The position numbers and the translations under genes were made by a program. A stretch of 64,000 nt of DNA, from contig JALNZC010000020.1 in NCBI GenBank assembly GCA_023229525.1, positions 7,658-71,657 of the forward strand, read 5' to 3'. This DNA is from Bacteroidales bacterium. Lineage in GTDB: Bacteria > Bacteroidota > Bacteroidia > Bacteroidales > FEN-979. A model generated the notes under the pieces. That model had not been told where the DNA came from. It did no database searches and saw only the letters and a program-made list of their open reading frames with translations. Shown one piece after another: positions 45,318 to 53,184 of this stretch (position 1 is its first letter; every line of letters begins with the position of its first letter).

Positions 45318-45470
45318 GAATGAAGACAAAATTCAAAGTTCAAAACTCAAAACTCAAAACTACAACTCAAATCTAAAATCTAAAATGACCTTAAATATTG
45401 TTCTTAGATACGATTGTCTTATCGATATTCAATATTCGTTAATCAATATTCAATATTCATTTTTGTTGTA
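45318..45470. repeat. AT-rich low-complexity spacer
   Basis: The spacer between the radical SAM gene and the KASIII-like gene consists of CAAAACT, AAATCTA and CAATATT units in short tandem runs. No promoter or gene is discernible in it. Confidence 0.8.
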
Positions 45471-46593
45471 AGATATATCCCGCCTGCATGAATTTGCTCA
45501 CTTCCGTCACGAAGCTGAGGATCACATCTCCTTTCTTCAATTTTTCCTCTTTTCGTATGCGATCTAAGCACAGGAAAGCCATGGGCGGGCCGATATATCC
45601 CATGGATGCCATCTTCGTATAAAGCGTATTTCTGGCAATACCGAGTGTTCCGCATTCGTCCAAGATCAATTCGGAAATATGCTTTGAAGGAAAATTGACC
45701 TGAAAAAAGCGGATCCGGTCGATATCCACCGGATGGTTGGCAAGCATTCGTTTTAATCCTTTCAGGAAAACGGATCCATTCTCTTCGTGGAAATTGGCGC
45801 TCAGTTCTTCCTGGAACATCTGCGCGAGGTGATGATAACCCAGGTCATATTCCTCTCTGGGATTCATCCAATACGCCGGACGCTTGTTCCCCATAGCTGA
45901 TGGTTTTTTTCCCCCGATAGATTCGATATAGGTATAATCGACTAAAAGACCATGACCTGATTCATCACCTGCCCGAAGAATCATTGCCGAAGCCCCATCA
46001 CTCAAAAAATAGCGAAGGAATAATTCTTCTTTCCGAACCTTTGGTTGGTTATAATATTCAGCGACCAGTTCCGACGACGACATACCGGACGAAAGCACCA
46101 GTGCATTTTTATAACGGCCATTCCGTATCAGATCGGAAGCAAGGAGAAATGCTTTATATGCGGAAGTGCAATTGGCATGGATGGAAAATTCTGCGCATTG
46201 TTCGATCCCCAGCGCTTCCTGAATCCGCACACTGGCCGTAGGCATTTGATCTTGATGAGCGCTCCCATATGCGATCAATTCAATGTCACCGGCTTCCATT
46301 TCTGCATCGAGAAGGGCTTCCCTGGCTGCTTTTACCGACATGGTAACATTGTCTTCCGTGAATTTCCGGGTTTCCGGATCGATGGCAAAGTGATAATAGT
46401 CGACTTCGACAAGTTCATGCATCAGACCTTTTATCCTGTGCAGCCATTTCCTCACTTTTTCCGGCGCTTCGGTGAGTTCACCAAGGTAATAATCCACCTC
46501 AGTCGCCGGTATCGGTTTACCCGGCAGGAAAGAACCGGTACCTGTTATCGTTACGGGAAATCCAGCCAATGGGTGAGGCCGTTCATTTATCAT
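45457..46593 (-). CDS. KASIII-like thiolase-fold enzyme with altered catalytic residues
   Basis: This 378-residue protein has the KAS III/thiolase double fold. The nucleophile Cys142 sits in SIHANCTSAYKA. The usual His (HQAN) and Asn (GNTSAAS) appear to be replaced. At those places the sequence reads VNFPSKHIS and SMGYIGPPMAF, putting Asn and Tyr where His and Asn are expected. Without them decarboxylative condensation would be weak, so acyl transfer, a HMG-synthase-like aldol step or another C-C reaction should be considered. It overlaps the enoyl-CoA hydratase-like gene by 4 bp, and two hydratase-like genes precede it, the order of a beta-branching cassette. Confidence 0.8.
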   Translation of the reverse strand: MINERPHPLAGFPVTITGTGSFLPGKPIPATEVDYYLGELTEAPEKVRKWLHRIKGLMHELVEVDYYHFAIDPETRKFTEDNVTMSVKAAREALLDAEMEAGDIELIAYGSAHQDQMPTASVRIQEALGIEQCAEFSIHANCTSAYKAFLLASDLIRNGRYKNALVLSSGMSSSELVAEYYNQPKVRKEELFLRYFLSDGASAMILRAGDESGHGLLVDYTYIESIGGKKPSAMGNKRPAYWMNPREEYDLGYHHLAQMFQEELSANFHEENGSVFLKGLKRMLANHPVDIDRIRFFQVNFPSKHISELILDECGTLGIARNTLYTKMASMGYIGPPMAFLCLDRIRKEEKLKKGDVILSFVTEVSKFMQAGYILQQK

Positions 46594-47282
46594 ACCGGCA
46601 AGAATTTTTTCAGGTACATTCCACTCTTTTCCTTGCGATAGTCATCCATGATCTTGCGTATAAAACCAAGTGTGATGTCAACTACCTGGCGTTTCGGGAA
46701 GATCCTGTCGACAATATGGATTTTCAACGCATCTGCAGCAGAAAATGTTTTCCCGCGTAAGATAAATTCCAGTGCATTGGCTTTTCCTGCAAGTGAAGTC
46801 ATTTTTCTGATACCCCCTAATCCGGGGATGAGGTTAAATGAAGTCTCAGGCAGTCCGAAAACAGTATCCTCCCCACAGAAACGAAAATGGCAGAAAAGGG
46901 CCAGTTCCAGCGCAGATCCCAGACAAACGCCTCGGATTGCGCTGATCACCGGGATATTCATGGCTTCCAGCTTCAGGATTGATTGGTAATTGGCACGCAT
47001 AAAATCAGGAATAAAGGATAATTTACCGACCGTATCAACTTCGGATTGTTTCTGAATCTCCGCAAGCAGCGCCGGAAGATCCGCCCCGGAAGAGAAATGT
47101 CGGCCGTTTCCTGAGATCACCAGCGCTTTAATTGCCGGATTGTCCTGAATCTGATCGATTATCCTGTTAAATTCCGAAAAGAAGGCAAGGGTCATTTTAT
47201 TGGAAGGTGGTTGGTTTAGAATCAGATGTGCCACACCTTCATTCACACGAAATTGAATAGTACTGCGATCATTCTCTTCCAA
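46590..47282 (-). CDS. Enoyl-CoA hydratase/isomerase family protein (ECH-a)
   Basis: This 230-residue crotonase-fold protein has the oxyanion-hole segment VISGNGRHFSSGADLPAL and the second loop IRGVCLGSALELALFCHFRF. Two acidic residues of hydratases are partly kept (ETSFNLIPGLGG). The start is a TTG, supported by a GGAGG six bases upstream, one of few Shine-Dalgarno sites in the window. Crotonases dehydrate, isomerise or decarboxylate acyl thioesters. It overlaps the KASIII-like gene and follows a sister gene, so the pair may catalyse successive dehydration and decarboxylation as in polyketide beta-branching, or a beta-oxidation-like step. Confidence 0.85.
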   Translation of the reverse strand: MEENDRSTIQFRVNEGVAHLILNQPPSNKMTLAFFSEFNRIIDQIQDNPAIKALVISGNGRHFSSGADLPALLAEIQKQSEVDTVGKLSFIPDFMRANYQSILKLEAMNIPVISAIRGVCLGSALELALFCHFRFCGEDTVFGLPETSFNLIPGLGGIRKMTSLAGKANALEFILRGKTFSAADALKIHIVDRIFPKRQVVDITLGFIRKIMDDYRKEKSGMYLKKFLPV

Positions 47283-47294
47283 AATATCCTCCCG

Positions 47295-48050
47295 TTATTT
47301 CGCATTATTTTTATTTCGTCTTCTGGCTTCTGTAAGCGCCAATTCACAAAATATGCGGGTTTCCTGCTGCATCGCTTCCAGATGTGATAATTTACGGGCA
47401 TTCTGTAATGCCTGCATGACCCCGTGAATGACTTCCATCGGCCGGTCATAGGTCATTTTTTTTAGCAGGTTAAAGGTATGATCAAATAGTGTGGCCTTCG
47501 GGGTAATTTGATCAACCAGTTTGAGTTCCAGCGCATCTTCTGCATTGATCATATCGCCACCGAGGATCATTTTCATTGATTCCGGGAAACCGGCCAGTTC
47601 ATGAAATCTTACCGTTCCGCCAAGTCCTGGAAGGACTCTGCTGTTGATCTCAGGGAAAGCAAAAAGGGCATTTTCAGAACACACCCGGATATGACATGCC
47701 AGTGCAATTTCCAATCCGCCACCGAAACAAATCCCCTGGATCGCAGCCGCAATGGGAATGGTAAGGTTTTCCAAATGATCGAGCACCGCTTTCCCTTCTT
47801 CCATTCGCGAAGCTATATCTTCATTGGCTTTGATCATTTCATACAAATTTTCCAGTTTTCCGCCTCCGGAAAAATGTTTTCCGGAACCACAAATCAGGAT
47901 TCCCTTCAGATAATCGTAGGAGGTCCACTTCTTCAATGTGTCGTAAGGTAAAAATTCAGGCCGGACAAGGTAATTTTCCGGAGGATTGTCCAGGGTAATT
48001 ATCCCGATATCATCCCTGATCTCCCAGGTTATTTTATCAATTTTTTCCAT
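47295..48050 (-). CDS. Enoyl-CoA hydratase/isomerase family protein (ECH-b)
   Basis: This 251-residue crotonase-fold protein has the oxyanion segment LICGSGKHFSGGGKLENLYE, IQGICFGGGLEIALACHIRV and the catalytic-loop sequence FPEINSRVLPGLGGTVRF (one Glu retained). It is paralogous to the next gene but diverged, so the two probably perform different steps. The gene is separated from the hotdog dehydratase by about 50 bp and from the sister gene by 12 bp. Together with the KASIII-like enzyme and the dehydrogenase it forms a beta-oxidation- or beta-branching-like module. Confidence 0.85.
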   Translation of the reverse strand: MEKIDKITWEIRDDIGIITLDNPPENYLVRPEFLPYDTLKKWTSYDYLKGILICGSGKHFSGGGKLENLYEMIKANEDIASRMEEGKAVLDHLENLTIPIAAAIQGICFGGGLEIALACHIRVCSENALFAFPEINSRVLPGLGGTVRFHELAGFPESMKMILGGDMINAEDALELKLVDQITPKATLFDHTFNLLKKMTYDRPMEVIHGVMQALQNARKLSHLEAMQQETRIFCELALTEARRRNKNNAK

Positions 48051-48104
48051 TACAGGATGTTTTTCATTGTTCCCGGTATGTCCCGAACCTACCAGGATGA
48101 CAGA

Positions 48105-48494
48105 TCATGCGAAAATCCCCTTAAATTTAAAATAAACCTGATCTTTAGCGCTTAATGTGGCCTGGACACTAAACATGTGATCCGGTAATAGCTTTAATGC
48201 AAGATCGATGATGAGGGTTTCTGTTTCAACAGGATTGATCATAGACAGGAACTTAATATTGTCGGCCTCCTTCAGGTAGATTTTCTTTCCGGTGACTGAT
48301 TGCAACGATTCTGTAATCATCTGTACCTGGCAAACACCGGGAACTATGGGATTGTCGGGAAAGTGCCCTTTGAATATCGGATGCGCAGGATCAAGTTTTG
48401 CCCCCATGTGATAATGCTTGATCATCGCACCTGAAGCATTTTGCTCTTCCTGCGTTTCAACAGATTGAATGGTGAAGAAACTATTCAATAACAT
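48105..48494 (-). CDS. Hotdog-fold 3-hydroxyacyl-ACP dehydratase (FabZ/ApeI-like)
   Basis: This 129-residue protein contains HPIFKGHFPDNPIVPGVCQ. It carries the GHFP catalytic His near residue 40 and the PGV turn, followed by a QMITESLQ helix where FabZ has its catalytic acid. Length and sequence match the short FabZ-like dehydratases of aryl-polyene pathways rather than housekeeping FabZ (about 145 residues). It should dehydrate beta-hydroxyacyl-ACP to trans-2-enoyl. With no enoyl reductase of FabI type in the cluster, repeated use would leave conjugated double bonds. A TATTTTTG element lies 20 bases upstream. Confidence 0.85.
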   Translation of the reverse strand: MLLNSFFTIQSVETQEEQNASGAMIKHYHMGAKLDPAHPIFKGHFPDNPIVPGVCQVQMITESLQSVTGKKIYLKEADNIKFLSMINPVETETLIIDLALKLLPDHMFSVQATLSAKDQVYFKFKGIFA

Positions 48495-48513
48495 TTTGAG
48501 TGAATCTTGAATG

Positions 48514-48521
48514 CAAAAATA
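48514..48521 (-). promoter_or_regulatory. TAnnTTTG -7 element of the dehydratase gene
   Basis: TATTTTTG on the minus strand lies about 20 bases before the ATG at 48494, in the 33-bp spacer between the dehydratase and the lipoprotein gene. It would allow separate transcription of the chain-tailoring block. Confidence 0.4.
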
Positions 48522-48527
48522 CGAAAC

Positions 48528-49100
48528 TTATTGGCCCATCATATTCAGGGTCATCTTCAGTTTGATGGCGGGATTGACAATGATAATTTTATGAGCTACG
48601 CCGGATTTGCGCTTTTCATAATCAATCCGGTATCTTACAATGGGGTTACTTCCGCCGATGAGGGCATAATTTTCAGATGCGTTGACCGAATATACCGTTG
48701 GACAGGGTTTTGCATCCGATGTGTGTATCAGGGCATTGAAATCCTGCTTGAAAATCCCTAACAGGTTTTTTTTATCAAGAGGACCGAAAACCGAATGTTT
48801 AATGAGCTTCCCGTTCATGAGCTCAAGATCGAACCAGGTCATTCCAATCTGGTTTGCAAAGACCAGGCGAAAAGATGAATCGGAAACTTTCTTGATCAAG
48901 GTATAACCCGTCAAATGATTTTTCCCGATATCCAGCGAAGTCTTAAACAGCGCTTTTTCAAACTGACCAATAAAAGGCGATCCAATGATTTCCGGGGTGA
49001 CCGTAGTATTTTTAATAATGGACAGATCCTGTTTCCGAACGGTCGCACATCCTGTGAAAAGCAATAAAAACAAGAGACTAACGGGGAAGAAACTTCTCAT
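48528..49100 (-). CDS. Outer-membrane-type lipoprotein, DUF3261-like
   Basis: This 190-residue lipoprotein is started at ATG 49100. The signal peptide ends in a lipobox LLFTGC (Cys18). The mature part is beta-rich: KNHLTGYTLIKKVSDSSFRL, MTWFDLELMNGKLI, IVRYRIDYEKR. It matches the position and character of the small lipoproteins (DUF3261) that accompany LolA-like and MMPL proteins in aryl-polyene clusters, presumably helping insertion of the lipid product in the outer membrane. It overlaps the LolA-like gene by about 23 bp. Confidence 0.7.
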   Translation of the reverse strand: MRSFFPVSLLFLLLFTGCATVRKQDLSIIKNTTVTPEIIGSPFIGQFEKALFKTSLDIGKNHLTGYTLIKKVSDSSFRLVFANQIGMTWFDLELMNGKLIKHSVFGPLDKKNLLGIFKQDFNALIHTSDAKPCPTVYSVNASENYALIGGSNPIVRYRIDYEKRKSGVAHKIIIVNPAIKLKMTLNMMGQ

Positions 49101-49719
49101 CAGCAATGGGTTGATTCAATTTTTTTGAGTGGAACTCAATACGGGTGTAGTCACCCGAAGCTTCTCGCATGATCAGTTGTTCGACGGTATTATCCGTTTT
49201 ATTAAAAAAGAGGTCAATTTCATTCAGCGTTTCCTTTAATTTAGGAGATTGCGGAAATAATGTGGCCAGGTAAAGAGAACGGGTATCGAAAAGGGTTGCT
49301 TTAAAGTTTTTCGGATCATTGAGCAGGGTTCCCTGAACGGCCCCAAGAATAATATTATTGATCTCCCTGAATACGCGGTTCGACTGGAGGTTGACCTTGT
49401 TTTCTTTGTCGTCGTCAATCACATACATGATGTCGTTGTTGATGATGATAAGATAGGGGTAAGGAGCGGTATATTCCCATCGCAGCATCTTTTCTTTTTT
49501 AAAAAAGAACTTCCCGGAGGAGGTGATCTTTTCTGACAACAGACTCATCTCTTTTTCCTGTGTGAAATCACTTTCTATTGATATGGTATTCCGGCACGCT
49601 TCCTGCACCTTTTCCCTCAAATTTTCCGCTTCTTTTGGTGTAAGGACCCTTCTCTGGGAAAATGTCGCAGGAGAAATCAGAATCGAAAAAAGAAAAAGGA
49701 TCAGTATATTTTTATACAT
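49078..49719 (-). CDS. LolA-like outer membrane lipoprotein carrier protein
   Basis: This protein of about 213 residues is started at ATG 49719 (MYKNILILFLFSILI); a longer TTG version would lengthen the overlap. A signal peptide precedes the LolA fold: SIESDFTQEKEMSLLSEKI, SSGKFFFKKEKMLRWEY, PYPYLIIINNDIMYVID. LolA carries lipid-modified cargo across the periplasm. Dedicated LolA paralogues in aryl-polyene and flexirubin clusters are thought to carry the pathway lipid. It overlaps the deacetylase gene by 8 bp and the lipoprotein gene downstream, a tight export block. Confidence 0.85.
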   Translation of the reverse strand: MYKNILILFLFSILISPATFSQRRVLTPKEAENLREKVQEACRNTISIESDFTQEKEMSLLSEKITSSGKFFFKKEKMLRWEYTAPYPYLIIINNDIMYVIDDDKENKVNLQSNRVFREINNIILGAVQGTLLNDPKNFKATLFDTRSLYLATLFPQSPKLKETLNEIDLFFNKTDNTVEQLIMREASGDYTRIEFHSKKLNQPIADEKFLPR

Positions 49720-50527
49720 ATGGAGGGATTTTGATAAGTTGTTCCATTGAGACGAATTGAAAGCCCTGATCACGGATCGTTTTGATCAGTTTTTCAAGTA
49801 AATTTATATTAATCTGACGATCATGTAAAAGGATAATATCACCAGGTTTCAGATCATCTGTTATTCGATGAAGGAGTTTTCCTTCATCCTTGATACAGGT
49901 GTCGAGAGATCGTTTACTCCAGGTAATCATTTTATAATGGGTCCGGCTTACGGCTGATTCCACCATTGGGTTGACGACTCCATAAGGTGGTCGGAAAAAT
50001 CTCATTTTCCTGTGAATAATTAATTCCACCAATTGTTCGGCCCTGAGGATATCCTTGCGCATCTTTTCCGGGAGCCAGAAATCCCATAGGTATGAATGGC
50101 AATACGAATGGTTACCTATTTCATGACCTTCCTGAAAGATCCGGTTGACGAGCGCTTCATTACCTGGGATTTTATGTCCAATCAGAAAAAAGGCAGCCGG
50201 AACGTGAAGATTTTTCAGGATATCCAGAATTAGTGGGGTATTTCCCGGGTCGGGACCATCATCGAAGGTGATGGAAATCCATTTTTCCCGGAGATCAACC
50301 TTGCAAATGATATTCCGGGTATGGAAACGTGAACCGGGGAAAAAGGAAAAGATCACAGGGAAGATCAAGTAGAGTGCGATAAGCGGTCCATAAAACATCC
50401 ATGAATGGTGATAAAAATATCCGGCAATTCCATTTTCACAAGGACAGAGAATCAAGCGCGACAGTTTAAACGCCAGGAGGAGCAGAAAAAAAACCAGGGT
50501 TACAGTTTTGAAATTAATTTTTTTCAT
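49712..50527 (-). CDS. Polysaccharide deacetylase family (NodB-like) protein
   Basis: This 271-residue protein has two membrane segments (about 8-22 and 42-62) and a NodB domain: TFDDGPDPGN (Asp89-Asp90), GHEIGNHSYCHS with the metal His pair, RPPYGVVNP and the terminal LLHDR. Catalytic residues are intact. It removes N- or O-acetyl groups from a sugar or a lipid head group at the membrane. Homologues occur in flexirubin-like loci with unknown substrate. It overlaps the chain-length-factor gene by 4 bp. Confidence 0.85.
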   Translation of the reverse strand: MKKINFKTVTLVFFLLLLAFKLSRLILCPCENGIAGYFYHHSWMFYGPLIALYLIFPVIFSFFPGSRFHTRNIICKVDLREKWISITFDDGPDPGNTPLILDILKNLHVPAAFFLIGHKIPGNEALVNRIFQEGHEIGNHSYCHSYLWDFWLPEKMRKDILRAEQLVELIIHRKMRFFRPPYGVVNPMVESAVSRTHYKMITWSKRSLDTCIKDEGKLLHRITDDLKPGDIILLHDRQININLLEKLIKTIRDQGFQFVSMEQLIKIPPYV

Positions 50528-51618
50528 GCCCGTGCCACAAGGATGAACGAATGTTCCATGTTGCGGTAATGGTTGTAGATCAGGATATTATTCAATGGAA
50601 AAGAAACTTCGCTTTTCCATCGGATCACTAGTGGTACCGACTGTTTATTCAAAATCATGGTTGCCATCCATAGAGCAAACGCCGTGGCCGTGTGGTACTC
50701 TCCGCAAAGATGTTTGAAACAAGCTATCGGAGTTCGGGGGAAGATATCTGCAATAAAATCATGATAAACCCGGTCAAAACGGGGATCCCCGTTCAAACCG
50801 GGGATAACGAGACCGATGTCTCCAGGCGTCAAACTGTTACTGGTAAGAAATTCAAGACACTTCTCCGTTATTTCACTGATGGATGAAGGATGCAGGAGTG
50901 TTGATAACCCTTTGATTTCGGCTCTGGTTCGCTCATTTTTTACATTTTGCAGGAAAAAGAAGGACGCGCCTTCCCCGGCAATGGTACCGCGTTGTGAATC
51001 ATACAGTAAAGTCAATGATTGAATTGGCTTTTGTTTCCAGTGGCCCATCCGGTCCATAATGGCGAAGGAATTTGAAGTGATTTCATCAGAACCACCAACC
51101 AGAAGATTCGAAAATTCACCCATCCGCAATTGAATGAGGGCGTCAAGAAGGGCACTTTCAAAGGAGAACCCGCGATGGACAAAGGTGAAATTATAACCAT
51201 GGCATTTGAGAAGCAATGCAATTTGTCCGGCAACGGTATTATGGGTTGACTGGATAAACGAAGTAGGAGTGAGGAATTCTTCCTTGTTATTGATCATTGA
51301 GGCAAGGAATTTCTCGGTATCTTCCAGGCATCCCAACCCGGTTCCTGTTATGATGGCCTCCGGCGGCAAGAGTGTCCCATCGGTATGGACCCGACCGGCA
51401 TCTTCGAGACATATTTTGGAGGCCGTAACGCTCATTTTAATGATCCTTCCCATTCGCCGGATCAGTTCGACCGGGATAAACTCTTTATATCCCGGGTCAA
51501 TGGATTTCAAACGGTTGGTTTCGTATGATAACGGTTCATCCAGGAAATGTTTCGCATCGATCGTTTTCTGAGGAGAAACGTTTCCAAGACCATTAATGTA
51601 TATTTGTATATTGTTCAT
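50524..51618 (-). CDS. Chain-length-factor-like ketosynthase homologue lacking the active Cys
   Basis: This protein of about 364 residues is started at ATG 51618 (MNNIQIYINGLG); the TTG ten codons upstream lies in repeat DNA. It has the KAS I/II fold, but the nucleophile position reads FVHRGFSFESA with Gly150 instead of Cys. A His is kept in GEYHTATAFAL. Such Cys-less partners (ketoacyl-synt_2/CLF type) pair with an active ketosynthase and set chain length. The neighbouring ketosynthase at 51805 is the obvious partner. This heterodimer arrangement is typical of aryl-polyene and related polyene assembly. Confidence 0.85.
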   Translation of the reverse strand: MNNIQIYINGLGNVSPQKTIDAKHFLDEPLSYETNRLKSIDPGYKEFIPVELIRRMGRIIKMSVTASKICLEDAGRVHTDGTLLPPEAIITGTGLGCLEDTEKFLASMINNKEEFLTPTSFIQSTHNTVAGQIALLLKCHGYNFTFVHRGFSFESALLDALIQLRMGEFSNLLVGGSDEITSNSFAIMDRMGHWKQKPIQSLTLLYDSQRGTIAGEGASFFFLQNVKNERTRAEIKGLSTLLHPSSISEITEKCLEFLTSNSLTPGDIGLVIPGLNGDPRFDRVYHDFIADIFPRTPIACFKHLCGEYHTATAFALWMATMILNKQSVPLVIRWKSEVSFPLNNILIYNHYRNMEHSFILVARA

Positions 51619-51633
51619 TAGTAGCACTTTACT

Positions 51634-51790
51634 TTTAAATAAAGTCAAAAGTCATTAGTCAAAAGTCAAAATAAATTAAAAATTTAAAAATCAAAACTCA
51701 AAATTCAAAACTATAACTCAAAATTCAAATCTAATATCGTAAATCGTAAATCGTAATTAGTGTTGTTCTCATATTCATTTCTATATTCAA
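51634..51790. repeat. AT-rich low-complexity spacer
   Basis: The spacer between the two ketosynthase-fold genes consists of AAAAGTC, CAAAATT and AAATCGT units in short tandem runs. Its character matches the spacer at 45318-45470. No gene or promoter is recognised. Confidence 0.8.
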
Positions 51791-51804
51791 TGGGATACCA
51801 ATTG

Positions 51805-53010
51805 TCATACCTTCGAAAGAATTACAGCCGAGTTATTTCCTCCAAATCCAAAGGAGTTTGAGAGTACGTGGTTTATCTCGCAATGGGTACGGAGAACGGT
51901 AACCGGGCGGATTTTCAGCTCTTTCATCGGAGTTGAAAAGTTCAGGTTTGGGAAGATAACACGGTTTTGGATGGCAAGAACAGAGATCACCGCTTCTATG
52001 GCTCCCGCAGCGCCCAGTGCATGGCCCGTGTAGCCTTTTGTTGAACTAAAAGGTGGGACGAAATTACCGAAGATCCGCTCCATGGCAATTCCTTCCGAAA
52101 GGTCGTTGTTTTCTGTTCCGGTACCGTGCCCGTTGATATAATCGATATCGGCTGGATTCAATCCACTCATTTCAATCGCCTTGGCCATGGCAAGGTAAGC
52201 GCCTTTCCCTTCCGGCGATGACGCAGTCTGGTGATAGGCATCATTGGCATTTCCATATCCGGAAACTTCTGCCAGAACTCTTTTTTTTTCTCTGGCAACA
52301 ATATCTTCCGATTCAAGGACTAAGAAAGCGGCCCCTTCGCCCAGTGTCAGTCCGGCACGGTTCTCATCAAAGGGATGACAGCCGGTCTTGTCGAGGATCA
52401 TAAGGGTATTGAATCCATTGAGTGTGAACCGGGTCACAGCGTCATTGCCGCCAACAATTACCCGGTCAAGTTGTCCGGCCTTAATAAGACTGGAACCGAA
52501 CATCAGCGCATTCACCGATGAAGAACATGCAGTACTGATGGTAGTCACGAAATCTTTTATCTTAAGAAAGCCGGCGATTCTTTCCGTACTGTCGGAACAA
52601 TCGTGATTGATCACATCAACCAGCCGGCCTTTTTTAGGATTTTTAAGAAAGCAGGAATAAAAGTTTTCGCTTCGGTCCATCCCACCTACGGTTGTTGCCG
52701 AGACCAATCCGGTTTTGCTTGATTTTATATCGGTTATACTTGCCGATTCAACAGCTTCCCTTGCTGCTTTCATGCCCAGCAATGCTGTCCGGGTGAAATT
52801 CTTTGCACCATGAAATCCCAGTTCAGTCTGAAGTTGTTTATTGGAAAGTTTAACTTCTGCCAGTGGAATAACTCCTTTGTGTATGGTCGGGAAGAGGGTT
52901 ATTTCTCCGATTCCTGATTTTTCCGTGAGCAATGATTGTAATGTTTCATGTACATTATTCCCGATTGCACAAACAATTCCAATCCCCGTGATATAAACCC
53001 TTTTCGACAT
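51805..53010 (-). CDS. Beta-ketoacyl-ACP synthase (KAS II-like)
   Basis: This 401-residue ketosynthase has an intact triad: Cys162 in STACSSSVNAL, His in NGHGTGTENND, and His in KGYTGHALGAAGA. NSFGFGGNNSA closes it. It is the leading gene of the minus-strand run and directly precedes the Cys-less partner, so the two likely form the chain-extending heterodimer. Sequence differs clearly from the ketosynthase at 40935, implying distinct roles (main elongation against initiation or a late condensation). A TAATTTTG element lies 24 bp upstream. Confidence 0.9.
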   Translation of the reverse strand: MSKRVYITGIGIVCAIGNNVHETLQSLLTEKSGIGEITLFPTIHKGVIPLAEVKLSNKQLQTELGFHGAKNFTRTALLGMKAAREAVESASITDIKSSKTGLVSATTVGGMDRSENFYSCFLKNPKKGRLVDVINHDCSDSTERIAGFLKIKDFVTTISTACSSSVNALMFGSSLIKAGQLDRVIVGGNDAVTRFTLNGFNTLMILDKTGCHPFDENRAGLTLGEGAAFLVLESEDIVAREKKRVLAEVSGYGNANDAYHQTASSPEGKGAYLAMAKAIEMSGLNPADIDYINGHGTGTENNDLSEGIAMERIFGNFVPPFSSTKGYTGHALGAAGAIEAVISVLAIQNRVIFPNLNFSTPMKELKIRPVTVLRTHCEINHVLSNSFGFGGNNSAVILSKV

Positions 53011-53033
53011 TTATTTTCTTTCCGTGTCCGGTG

Positions 53034-53041
53034 CAAAATTA
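53034..53041 (-). promoter_or_regulatory. TAnnTTTG -7 element of the leading ketosynthase gene
   Basis: TAATTTTG on the minus strand, 24 bases before ATG 53010, is the best candidate for the main promoter of the cluster. The -33 box is not evident. Confidence 0.45.
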
Positions 53042-53070
53042 GCAGAAATTATGAACGGAAAGAAATTGAA

Positions 53071-53091
53071 GATGGATGCTGGATGCTGGAT
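53071..53091. repeat. Short GGATGCT tandem
   Basis: Three GATGGATGCT/GGATGCT-type units lie in the divergent spacer. They match the tandem tail of the repeat in the dehydrogenase gene (43719-43738). Confidence 0.7.
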
Positions 53092-53184
53092 GGGAGAAAT
53101 GTTTATTTTTCTTATTTTCGTAGATTGGATTTTGATAGCTGACAGATGTCCAAATTTCTAACAACTTAAATCCATCCTTTCATC

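Noticed and set aside
45457..46593. DarB of a dialkylresorcinol pathway
   Set aside because: The fold agrees but no DarA-like cyclase is present, and the His and Asn positions appear altered. A dialkylresorcinol product is therefore not supported, though a distant relationship remains possible.
46045..46641. 198-residue plus-strand ORF over the KASIII-like gene
   Set aside because: It lies entirely antisense to a gene with clear family motifs, and the composition (His/Arg/Phe-rich) is typical of a shadow frame.
19338..53010. Straightforward flexirubin or aryl-polyene pigment cluster
   Set aside because: The backbone fits, but no tyrosine ammonia lyase, DarA or FabG-type ketoreductase is found, and four radical SAM genes are extra. 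The label would hide the main novelty.
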